In this document: positions 1-7,958 of the stretch, one piece after another
Numbering within the stretch: the stretch's first letter is position 1
How the letters are laid out: every line of letters starts with the position of its first letter
Assembly: GCF_026262505.1 (NCBI RefSeq)
Contig: NC_067203.1
Coordinates: 21,495,411-21,559,410 of the forward strand
Origin: Trichomonas vaginalis G3
Lineage: Eukaryota; Parabasalia; Trichomonadida; Trichomonadidae
Direction of reading: 5' to 3'
Length of the DNA: 64,000 nucleotides
Notes under the pieces: model-generated
Told to the model about the DNA's origin: nothing
Database searches by the model: none
The model's input: only the letters and a program-made list of their open reading frames with translations
Translations under genes and position numbers: made by a program

Positions 1-677
1 AAACCACTTTTATCGGATGTAAAGTAAAAGCATGGATGGTTATGTAAAACGTCTAAAGTTTCTAAAGAGTCTCTCAAAGTCCAGTCTACTTGGTATTGAA
101 AATCGCATGTGTTATAGAACGGCGGGTCTACTATAAAGAAAACATTTTCCTTGTCTTTATATTTTTCATACAACTCTGTCCAACGACATCTCACAAACTC
201 TATACCCTCAGTATATTTTTCTATGTCCTCTTTGAAAACCTTTGTATAGTTAAGATATAAAACGTTTGACATAAGTGTTTCAATGTCATGAACTCTTATA
301 GAACCACTATATAAAAGTCTAGCAGATATACTATCCCAGTCAATATATTCTGCTTTTTTCAAAACCTCTCTGACAGTATTTTTCTTATCTAATGGTATAC
401 GTTCCATCTTACCTATAGGTATCTTTTCTTTCAACTCACTCAATATTTTGTTTGTGTCTGGTATATGTTTGAGACGGTTCATATAGTTGTCGAAGTCATT
501 GCATATAATCTTTGAGTCAGGAAATACAGTATGGCACAAATGAGATATATAGAAACTTCCACCGAACAAATCTACAAATGTTAGACCATTCGGTAGTTTC
601 TTAAGTTCTCTCAATAGAATATCTTTACATCTACTCTTATTTCCAAAGAAGGGTAACGGTGGTTTTGTAAAATTCAT
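1..677 (-). CDS. D12-class (Dam-like) adenine DNA methyltransferase of Maverick A, partial
   Basis: The frame starts at an ATG at 677 and stays open to the window edge, so the C-terminus is missing from view. The N-terminus reads PPLPFFGNKSR, the AdoMet-binding FxGxK-type motif of D12 methyltransferases. FVDLFGGSF is the second AdoMet contact, and VDPPFYNT near the window edge is the DPPY-type catalytic motif. The family methylates adenine N6 in short DNA sites; target and biological role here are unknown. A second copy lies in Maverick B. Marking element DNA or shielding it from a nuclease are reasonable guesses but not shown. Confidence 0.85.
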   Translation of the reverse strand, partial: MNFTKPPLPFFGNKSRCKDILLRELKKLPNGLTFVDLFGGSFYISHLCHTVFPDSKIICNDFDNYMNRLKHIPDTNKILSELKEKIPIGKMERIPLDKKNTVREVLKKAEYIDWDSISARLLYSGSIRVHDIETLMSNVLYLNYTKVFKEDIEKYTEGIEFVRCRWTELYEKYKDKENVFFIVDPPFYNTCDFQYQVDWTLRDSLETLDVLHNHPCFYFTSDKSG

Positions 678-1025
678 TTTATATACAATAAAAATGTTTT
701 TACCCTGAAAAGTGACAGAAAAGTGACAAAACATGAAAACTACTCGGTTAAGGTCTTGTCGGTTTTGTAAAATAACCGTCCTATCTCATTCTATAAGGAA
801 GAAAAGGCTTCTCAAAGTATACTTCCTTGAACGCCCGTAACTTTTCTGTAGCGACGATAGACCCTTACTTGTCCGGACAAAGTTCTACTATTTTGAGTCC
901 TCTACAAAAAAGTCAACAGCAACGACTTTCAAAAATTTTACGGGCTAGAAGGGGCGCAGCCCCTGGGAAGCCCCCTATACCCAAAAAAAACCTCATTTTA
1001 TACTTCACTTATACTAAACATCTTC
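678..1025. other. non-coding terminal segment of Maverick A
   Basis: No convincing gene is seen. The first bases after the methyltransferase start match Maverick B through two short AAAAGTGAC repeats. After that the sequence is unique to A until the degenerate terminal-repeat copy at 942-990. Confidence 0.5.
942..990. repeat. internal, diverged copy of the Maverick A/B terminal repeat
   Basis: The segment has the same layout as the terminal repeat at 1026-1082: GGGCTAGA, a short GC-rich hairpin, then GGGAAGCCCC and a homopolymer run. The central hairpin differs in sequence (GGGGCGCAGCCCC here). It lies about 85 bases inside the true end, in the same orientation. Confidence 0.7.
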
Positions 1026-1082
1026 GGGGCTAGAGGGCACGAAGTGCCTGGAGGCCCCACTACCTTTTTTTTTTTTTTTTTT
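1026..1082. repeat. terminal repeat of Maverick A
   Basis: GGGGCTAGAGGGCACGAAGT begins the repeat, which continues through a GGCAC/GTGCC mini-hairpin to a run of T. It matches both terminal repeats of Maverick B. The bases just inside (ACTAAACATCTTC) match the inner flank of B's left terminus, not its right one. Confidence 0.85.
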
Positions 1083-1375
1083 GCATTCACACAACACTAA
1101 AGAATAACAACTAAATACATTATCCTTTTTTATTTTTATTGCGATTTTTGATAGCGTTAAATACCAAATCTTCTAAGAACATCCTAAAATCAATCACCCT
1201 TTGAGTGGCTTTCATAATATATCTAGATGATAAACCAGAAATTGAACCCGCATATGGGTCCCATTAGGATAAATTGTAAACTATTCAAAAATAGTTTACA
1301 AAATTAATTTAGGTAATAATAAAATTTTTAATTGAGATAAATTAAAAAATCTTAGGAGAATGTTATGGATTTTCT
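1083..1375. other. intergenic DNA with a small perfect hairpin
   Basis: No gene is seen between the end of Maverick A and the DDE transposon. A perfect 11-bp inverted repeat (TGTAAACTATT / AATAGTTTACA) occupies 1275-1300. Confidence 0.6.
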
Positions 1376-2150
1376 TCATTGAACCATTCGATAAATGAGC
1401 ATCTTTGCGAGCCATTTGTGTTCGAGAGTCTTGTACCATAAAGGTGGCATCTCAGCAGTTGAGCATCCCTTCAATGCATTGATATCTGTTGATGGAACAG
1501 AGTATGCGACTTCATCATTGATCATGATCCAATATGCACTTTTTTGCAAAAAGACCACGTAATGAAAATTGCAATAGGCAACAATTGCAATCAATTGATA
1601 TCTTTGCCTTTCGACTGTTGGGAGTGTCAACTTTTTCGGGAAGTCAAAGATGACTTGATGAATCGAATCATTCTGCCACTCTCTCTCTGAATGTCGAAAG
1701 TCAAGAATTGTGGCCATGATGTGTTCCTTGTAGTTGACAAATGATATTGAATGGCATGATCGAGATCTGGTTCTCCAATTCTGGTGTGAATCGAGTAGCA
1801 ATTTGTTTGTTCGTTGGCACTATCACGGTAAGTGATTCGGAAGAGTTGACCGATTCCTGGTATTTGCTCTGCGAGATCTGTGATCAATCTTGTCATCGTG
1901 TCATCACAATCTTGTGCCTCATATGTTGAGTTACCAAGTAATGTGGCAAGTTCATGGGGAACGAAGACTAATCCTTTGGACTTCAATGAATTCAAATTTG
2001 TAAAGATACTTGACATCTCTGTTACGATGGGAGAGGACTGATTGGCAACCTTCAAAACTTTCTGTTCTCACTTCGGATATGTAGAACAGAACCTGTAAAC
2101 ATACGTTCAAATGACACGTATTTCCCATATTATGAAGACCAACAATACCA
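1376..2150 (-). pseudogene. ubiquitin-specific protease (C19)-like domain fused behind the transposase
   Basis: About 75 residues after the DDE glutamate the same frame reads GLHNMGNTCHLNVCLQVLF, which is the USP cysteine box (GLxNxGNTCxxNxxLQ). Further fragments in two other frames hold a QDCDDTMTRLI segment like the QDAxEF box, then YQLIAIVAYCNFHYVVF and YWIMINDEV, which match the histidine box and the final Asn/Asp. All expected USP landmarks occur in order, but the coding sequence is cut by at least two frameshifts (around 1950-2055 and 1630-1800). USPs remove ubiquitin from proteins; here the domain may once have protected or activated the transposase. Confidence 0.72.
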
Positions 2151-2299
2151 CCTTTAATTGGGTAAAGGTAGTTCGCCTCTTGTGATGACTGTATGATATC
2201 GACAGCTTGATGAGCGACAGCAATGATGTTCCGCTTTGATGGTTTCATGGAGGGTGCAACAACAGCAGCGACGGTATCGCTTGAAGGAAGAACCTTTGT

Positions 2300-3369
2300 T
2301 GGTGTAAAATCTTCGAAAAGGAGTAACTCTTCATTATCATTCAGGGGTGATCCATCAATGTTATAATTTGTCAAACCGACTAAACCTGATATGATCAGAG
2401 GAAGTGATGTGCGCTCACCTCGAAAACCATTTTTCATGCAGGACCAGCATGACTTGAAACGTGCAAAGAAACGCTCGACAATCTGCCTGTCTTGGGCAAT
2501 GGCGTTGTTGCGTTCAACGTCTGCTTCTTCGTGGCTTCTCTTCATCACCACGGCAGTAAGGTGATATTTCTGGATTCCAATATAGCCCCGGTCGGCAAGT
2601 ACAGGATATTGGTAATCATCAAATCCTCGCTTTACTGTCAAAAATCCGAGACTTTTGACAATCGAAAATCTTCTTGTCATGGACTGCAGCCATAAACTCA
2701 ACGTTTTGATGTATGGCTTTTCCATCTGGTGACACGAGGACTTGGAGCTTAATACCGTTGCAGTGGTTTTTTTCATCCCAACTATAAAGCCTCTCTTCTT
2801 TACCGAAGGAATGTTGAAAGGAATTGTAGTGCTGTCTACAGCTGCAACAGCATCAGGGAAGTTTGTAAATTTGTTCTTCATTGAAGTTAACGTGGACAGT
2901 GATTGGGAAGAAAATAGCTCGCAAAGATTTGAAATGCAACATTGGTAGTTCTTGTAACTAATTTGGAATAGCATGACTGGGAAATATGTAGCAACGGACA
3001 TAATGCTGAATAGGGCAAGTATGTGCAGTAATATGTGAGCGTGAGGAAGAGAGACTCGATTGTTGAAAATTTGACCTTTCTTCCTCTTCTGGCCCTTCCA
3101 CAGTTGGATTCAATAATGTCAGCGAGGTATTCCAACTGTTCATATGTGAAGTTGCACAATGATCGGAGCTGGAGCTTTGGATGCATCCTGATGAATATTG
3201 AAATCGAGAACCTGGGCATTGGATTGGTCAATGTCATCTCTTTTGCCTCTTCTTCATTTAATGGCTCTTCATCTGTGTCGGAATTCTCAGGTGTAACAGT
3301 AACAACAATGTTCGCCCTTCTGGATTCTTTTATCTTGGTGATGATATCTTCATCGCATGGTTCATCCAT
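2300..3369 (-). pseudogene. DDE_Tnp_4-type transposase, N-terminal part of a transposase-USP fusion
   Basis: Start chosen at the ATG at 3369 (MDEPCDEDII), because a perfect initiator TCACTT lies 12-17 bases upstream. A helix-turn-helix region follows an acidic N-terminus. The catalytic acids appear as AAVDSTTIPF, VLADRGYIG and RQIVERFFARFK, the D, D and E blocks of the IS5/PIF-Harbinger type. The reading frame changes once near 2890-3000, between the HTH part and the DDE part, so the gene is dead as it stands. The DDE part continues in frame into the USP segment. Confidence 0.8.
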
Positions 3370-3380
3370 GTTGATAAATG

Positions 3381-3386
3381 AAGTGA
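3381..3386 (-). promoter_or_regulatory. trichomonad initiator (Inr) of the transposase gene
   Basis: On the minus strand the bases read TCACTT, a full match to TCA(C/T)(A/T)(A/T), 12-17 bases upstream of the ATG at 3369. This spacing suits the very short trichomonad 5' UTRs. Confidence 0.55.
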
Positions 3387-3453
3387 TTAAAAGATATAAA
3401 AATCTTATCAAATTTGAAATAGAGTTCAAAATTAATAAATAATGAAACCCAAT

Positions 3454-3641
3454 CAATTTAATCATATCTAGATATCCTAATATATATCATTTTAAACTTG
3501 AAATTAAGAAACTGTGAAGAATTAAAAAATGTTTAAAATCTTTCATACAATTTAATCATATCTATATATTCTAGTATATATCATTTTAAACTCGAAATTA
3601 AGAAACTGTGAAGAATTAAAAAAAACGTTTAAAATCTTTTA
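3454..3641. repeat. tandem duplication, two units of about 94 bp
   Basis: The AT-rich unit beginning CAATTTAATCATATCTA at 3454 recurs at 3548 with a few changes. It lies upstream of the transposase gene and ends just before the MULE target duplication. Confidence 0.85.
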
Positions 3642-3644
3642 ATA

Positions 3645-3653
3645 GAAATAGTT
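3645..3653. repeat. 9-bp target-site duplication of the MULE, left copy
   Basis: GAATAGTT-type flank: the exact bases GAAATAGTT occur here and again at 6112-6120, directly outside the terminal inverted repeats. Confidence 0.9.
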
Positions 3654-3830
3654 GAGAAAGGGACAAACTATCCAGTGTCACTTTTCAAAGGAATAAAAAA
3701 AAATAATAAAGATGAAATAATAATATGAAATCTTATATAAATATAATTTTATCTAAATAGATAAATGAATTAAGCAGTTTACAGTTATATATATTTAATG
3801 AGAGACAATATCTAGTTCTATGGTAGAAAT

Positions 3831-4190
3831 GACTCTTAGACTCAAATAAGTAACACAGATAGAAAGTACTCAGTATAACAATTATATATGTACACTCAAA
3901 GTTAGTCGCTGCTAAAATCTTAACCTTGCATTTCGGGAAAATCTGACAATGGCTCTTAGACTCAAATAAGTAACACAGATAGAAAGTACTCAGTATAACA
4001 ATTATATATGTACACTCAAAGTTAGTCGCTGCTAAAATCTTAACCTTGCATTTCGGGAAAATCTGACAATGGCTCTTAGACTCAAATAAGTAACACAGAT
4101 AGAAAGTACTCAGTATAACAATTATATATGTACACTCAAAGTTAGTCGCTGCTAAAATCTTAACCTTGCATTTCGGGAAAATCTGACAAA
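3831..4190. repeat. three 120-bp tandem repeats inside the MULE
   Basis: Units start at 3831, 3951 and 4071 with CTCTTAGACTCAAATAAG and are almost identical; a short fourth start follows at 4192. Because 120 is a multiple of three, an open minus-strand frame (3733-4257) crosses the array. I treat that frame as a by-product. Confidence 0.92.
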
Positions 4191-4346
4191 TGGCTCTTAG
4201 ACTTGTTTTGATAATTAATTCTTCAATTATATTATAATTTATAACAAATTTCCTCAAACTATCTGTATGTCATTCAATTCCCGGCCACTACATTCAATGA
4301 TGGACCATTTCCTTCAAATTTTGAAATACCTTATTCAATTTGTTGT

Positions 4347-6025
4347 ATGGAGCCCGTGATATTCAACACTATGGAGCTCCTCCAGTTTGGTATCCAAGAA
4401 GAGATAAAAGCTAGCATGGGCTACTCTCAAAAATGCAGGAAAGAATACTCCACGATCGAATACAAATGTAAGTATCCACAATGTCAAGCTAAATTCAAAG
4501 TCCGGATAATAGATCAAGATAAATATGAACTACTAATCCACTCTGACTCTCATGATCATTCTGCACCTCCGAAATCAACAAAAACAATATCCTCATTATT
4601 TGTCAGAAATTATCTTAAACATTACTTTGAAAACAATATGAATCATGCTACAGCTCAACTTAAGTGTTTCCAAGACTTAAATATTTCATATACAGACGAA
4701 GAGTTACTTTCAATATTTGCACAAGGTCCAGATGCATTACGTAAATTTGCTCAAAGAGCTGAAATTGTTTCCAAACGCTTTAGTTCGGATGAAAAAGTTT
4801 CTTTAGCTATCTTTGTCGAATCTGTTCAAGAAAGTTGTCCAGAAGATTTAATTGAATTTATCTCTGAGCCGGGAAAACTAGTTTTTTTATATGCACCTTT
4901 CGAAGCGAAGGCCCTTGGTCACCAAATTTCTACGTTTCACATCGATTCAACGTATAAACTTCTAAGGGCTACATTCCATTATATCACTCACAGGAAAAAC
5001 AGAACATACTATTGTTTTTCCTTTTTTGTATTTCTTTATTTCTCCTGACACAAGCGAAAATATTCAATATTGTGTTTGTCGTTATTTTCAATATATTAAT
5101 AGAGAACCGAGATGATAAGTTGGACTGCGCCCCACAAATAGCCGAGGCAATTGAGCGAGGTATTCCAAACTGTCATATTGTTTGGTGTGGCGTGCATGTC
5201 CTTCGCGCCATATTAAGGAAAGCGGATAAGTTTAAATCACGAGACAATTTTGAAGAATTTTATAATCTAATGAAATTATTAGTATTCGATACTAAAGAAG
5301 AATCTCCCGAGGAAGAACAGAACCAAGAAGAAGAAAATCCTAGAGAGGAACCAGCTCAATCTCACTTACTTCAAGCAGAAGAAATTGAAGAAGAGGAACA
5401 ATATGAAGAAGAATTCATCGAAAATGAATTTCAACCTTCTCAAATCTTTTTACCACGAGAATCTTCTGATGATCCAAACGATTCTGAATTTATTCCAGAA
5501 GAAGAAACGTTTGAAACAAGTGAAGAAGTTCCAGAGCACCTCACTCAAGAAGAAGCTGCAGACCTAGATGCAGTTTATGATCGAATTCTTGAAATTCTTT
5601 CCACTGAACCGAAAGCCCAAAAGTACTTCGATAGGCAATGGAGGCATCATTTAGATAGTTGGAATAAGCGCTATCGCAACGGAGGTGACGCGACTAATAA
5701 CGTCAGTGAGTCACATTTCAAAGTTCTCAAGCATTCTTATTTCCCAGAGAGAAGGAATATTCGATTAGACGATTTTGTTGTTGAATTATACACAACGGTT
5801 GTTCCAGCATTATTGATTAAATTTAAAGTTCAATTAATCAATAGTGATAAAGTTGTTCGTATATTACGAAAAGCTAATGACCATGAACAAATATTGGAAA
5901 ACAAAAAAGTCGAATGTTTGAAAATGCTTGAAGCAATATATTCAAGTTTGCAACAAGGATCAATAGATTCAAATCTTGTTTATTGTACTTTAAAGGTACT
6001 TTTAAAAAAGAAACAATTAATGTAA
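4347..6025 (+). pseudogene. MULE transposase, broken near the middle
   Basis: The N-terminal part (4347-5048) has a FLYWCH/WRKY-like zinc motif, KCKYPQCQAKF followed about 20 residues on by HSDSHDH. The first catalytic block follows as FHIDSTYKL. The downstream frame (5012-6025) has CAPQIAEAIERGIPNC and CGVHVLRAI, the second-acid region and the C/H motif, then TNNVSESHFKVLK, the region of the third acid. An unusually acidic stretch rich in EE and EEE lies at about 5295-5560. The two frames meet in an AT-rich stretch at 4985-5110 that reads poorly in either, so the gene is inactive here. It is the only gene of the element. Confidence 0.85.
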
Positions 6026-6111
6026 AAGATTCAAATAATTTTTTATTATTTTATTAATTTTTTAAAATAAGGTTAATAAAAAAGTGACACTGGATAGTTT
6101 GTCCCACACTC

Positions 6112-6120
6112 GAAATAGTT
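6112..6120. repeat. 9-bp target-site duplication of the MULE, right copy
   Basis: GAAATAGTT directly follows the right terminal repeat, identical to 3645-3653. Confidence 0.9.
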
Positions 6121-6425
6121 TATTTAAAAAATAAAAGTTTAACTGGTGCATAAGTAAAAATTAGATTCTCGAACTTATTATTATTTTTGATTGAAATATT
6201 AAAATAGTATTCCAATCAAAAATAATAATAAGTTCGAGAATCGTAATTTTAGAACTTTTTTACATTCTTCACGCCTGTAAAAATATTCCATAATTCCAGA
6301 TTTTATTAATTACTACTTTTTTAGATACATTCTAAAGCTGGCGAAGCAACGCTAAAGTGATGATTAACAGTGAATCACAGCGACGACCCAACATAATATA
6401 TTGAGATTAATTTTCTAGGTACGGT
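6121..6425. other. host intergenic DNA at the Maverick B insertion site
   Basis: Apart from the hairpin at 6164-6242 nothing recognisable is seen. The last six bases before the element (6426-6431) are its target duplication. Confidence 0.5.
6164..6242. repeat. 79-bp near-perfect hairpin
   Basis: GATTCTCGAACTTATTATTA and its reverse complement face each other across a short AT-rich centre; the stem is about 30 bp. It stands alone between the MULE and Maverick B. No target duplication is obvious, so whether it is a foldback MITE is open. Confidence 0.85.
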
Positions 6426-6431
6426 TGAAAT
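6426..6431. repeat. 6-bp target-site duplication of Maverick B, left copy
   Basis: TGAAAT occurs here and at 30255-30260, immediately outside the 53-bp terminal repeats. Six bases is the Maverick/Polinton size. Confidence 0.88.
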
Positions 6432-6484
6432 AAAAAAAAAAAAAAAGTATTGGGGCTTCCAGGCACTTCGTGCCCTCTAGCCCC
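6432..6484. repeat. left terminal inverted repeat of Maverick B
   Basis: A15 followed by GTATTGGGGCTTCCAGGC and on to CTAGCCCC. It contains the mini-hairpin GGCAC-TTC-GTGCC. Reverse complement of 30202-30254. Confidence 0.93.
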
Positions 6485-6525
6485 GAAGATGTTTAGTATA
6501 AAACCGCTTTTTAACTTCACTTAAA

Positions 6526-7956
6526 ATGCCACGTAAGCTACGTAAGAATATACGTAAGAGGAAGAGAGCATTGAAACATCCAATAGTAAGACTAACACCA
6601 CAACAACAGTTGCAACAACAAATGCTGAATGACCCCACTATGTTGCAACAAATGTCAAGCAATCCTATGCTTTTAAACCGAGTTGTTGGTGCACAGAGTG
6701 GAGGTTTAAGAGCGGCACTTTTAGCGAAAATGGCAGGCTATGGTGGAGCTGCAGACGGAACAGCCTATAACCCTCAAAGTCAAATGAATTTGAGTTCACT
6801 CAAAAATCAAATAGCAGATGTCAAAAAGTCAAACATAGACATACAGAAGCAAATAGGTGAAAACGAAAAGAAACTAGAATATGACAGACACACAAAGAAA
6901 CTCAATGAGTTAAACGTAGAGAAAAAGAAGAAAGAAGAACAACTGAAAGAACTAAGTACAGAGCAATATGCGAAAAAAGTGTCAGAAAAAGCAGCAGAAG
7001 TAGCAAAAATGGAACAAGATGTCATAAATTTGAAAAACCATACTACTCGATATAAAGTACTGAAAGATGAAGAAATAAAACAAAAAGCCCTGAAGACATA
7101 TATGGATAGCGATGAGTATAAAAAAGAAGTTGAAGCAAATGTAAAGGCAGAAAAACTTTTACAGTTGCAAAACCAAACCATACAGTATGAAAACTTAGCA
7201 CAAGAAAGTAAAAATAACGACGCAGCCATGCAAAAGGCAATGAAAAGCGCAGAATATATAAAAGCTAACAATGACTGGTTAGATGCCCAAGCCAACGCCA
7301 AAGCAGCCCAACTCATAGGGTCAATAAGGACAAAAATACAAGCGGATGAAGACAGTTCAAATGAAGCTTTAACGAATGCTGACTTTAAGAACGCCTTCGA
7401 AGCTCTTCATAGTAAGGTGAAACAAGTGAACGACTTCTCATCTGGAAAGAAACTGAAGTCTGAAGGTTTCGACAAAGAGTTAAAAGAAGTAGCACAAAAT
7501 ATGACGAAAATAACAGATGCAGCAACGAGACAGGCAGTTCAAAGTGCCTATAACGCCGTTAGAGCAACTGTTGTGGAAAGTCAAGAAAAAGAGTTACAAC
7601 AGACCAAAACAGACCTAGTAAATGCTTTCTTAAGAACGAAAAGTCAGGTAGGACATTACGCTGCAGATGGAACATATGTGCCAGCTGGTGGAACTTATAT
7701 ACCAGCTGTTGGAATTTATATACCACCAAACCCTCCAAGAGAAGCACCTGCACCAGGACTACCTAAAACATTTACATCGTCACATGGACACAGACACAGG
7801 CATGCACCAAAACCAACACAACAACCAACAGTTCAAAATCCAGCAAACAACAACAACAACCAACACAACAACCAACAGTTCAAAACCCTGCACAACAACA
7901 ACAAACAGAGCAAGGACATAAAAGAAGTAGAGAACAAGGAAACCAAGAATTCTTAA
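6526..7956 (+). CDS. basic, coiled-coil Maverick protein of 476 aa
   Basis: First gene inside the left terminus of Maverick B and not broken. The first 20 residues are very basic (MPRKLRKNIRKRKRALKHP), followed by a Gln-rich stretch. Residues about 85-260 are heptad-like and rich in K, E, Q and A, predicting a long coiled coil. The C-terminal third has three repeats of a Tyr/Val/Pro motif (TYVPAGG, TYIPAVG, IYIPPNP) and ends in His-, Asn- and Gln-rich sequence. I do not recognise a domain. A structural or nucleic-acid-binding virion protein fits the composition and position. The next gene begins two bases after its stop. Confidence 0.75.
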   Translation: MPRKLRKNIRKRKRALKHPIVRLTPQQQLQQQMLNDPTMLQQMSSNPMLLNRVVGAQSGGLRAALLAKMAGYGGAADGTAYNPQSQMNLSSLKNQIADVKKSNIDIQKQIGENEKKLEYDRHTKKLNELNVEKKKKEEQLKELSTEQYAKKVSEKAAEVAKMEQDVINLKNHTTRYKVLKDEEIKQKALKTYMDSDEYKKEVEANVKAEKLLQLQNQTIQYENLAQESKNNDAAMQKAMKSAEYIKANNDWLDAQANAKAAQLIGSIRTKIQADEDSSNEALTNADFKNAFEALHSKVKQVNDFSSGKKLKSEGFDKELKEVAQNMTKITDAATRQAVQSAYNAVRATVVESQEKELQQTKTDLVNAFLRTKSQVGHYAADGTYVPAGGTYIPAVGIYIPPNPPREAPAPGLPKTFTSSHGHRHRHAPKPTQQPTVQNPANNNNNQHNNQQFKTLHNNNKQSKDIKEVENKETKNS

Positions 7957-7958
7957 AA

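Larger units (their letters stand above)
1..1082. mobile_element. Maverick A (Polinton), right-hand end only
   Basis: The window opens inside a Maverick of the same family as the complete element at 6432-30254. The methyltransferase gene at 1-677 matches the one at 29330-30149 with only a few per cent difference by eye, so the two copies are young relative to each other. The element ends in a terminal repeat at 1026-1082 followed by a T tract. Between gene and terminus lie about 350 bases that B lacks. The other end and the target duplication are outside the window, so wholeness cannot be judged; the visible gene is open. Confidence 0.85.
1376..3640 (-). mobile_element. degenerate DDE (IS5/Harbinger-like) DNA transposon carrying a USP domain
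   Basis: One long minus-strand coding region, broken by frameshifts, encodes a transposase of the HTH_Tnp_4 / DDE_Tnp_4 type and then a ubiquitin-specific-protease-like domain. I could not find its terminal inverted repeats, so the limits given are those of the coding region plus the repeated 5' flank. It lies between Maverick A and the MULE. Confidence 0.7.
3654..6111 (+). mobile_element. Mutator-like element (TvMULE type)
   Basis: Terminal inverted repeats of 32 bp (3654-3685 and 6080-6111) share GGGACAAACTATCCAGTG with three mismatches near the outer tip. A perfect 9-bp duplication flanks the element, the size typical of Mutator transposition. Inside are a 3 x 120-bp tandem repeat and a transposase gene broken near its middle. 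MULEs are known in T. vaginalis. The intact duplication and well-kept termini suggest a fairly recent insertion. Confidence 0.93.

Noticed and set aside
1215-1290. tRNA-like sequence GGGTTCAATTTC on the minus strand
   Set aside because: It resembles a T-loop, but the arms do not pair and no anticodon or acceptor stem can be drawn.
3733-4257. Open minus-strand frame with three 40-residue repeats
   Set aside because: It exists because the 120-bp tandem unit is a multiple of three. It lies inside the MULE and has no start context.
6807-7316. 169-codon minus-strand frame rich in F and S
   Set aside because: A shadow of the Lys/Glu-rich coiled coil of the 476-aa gene on the plus strand.
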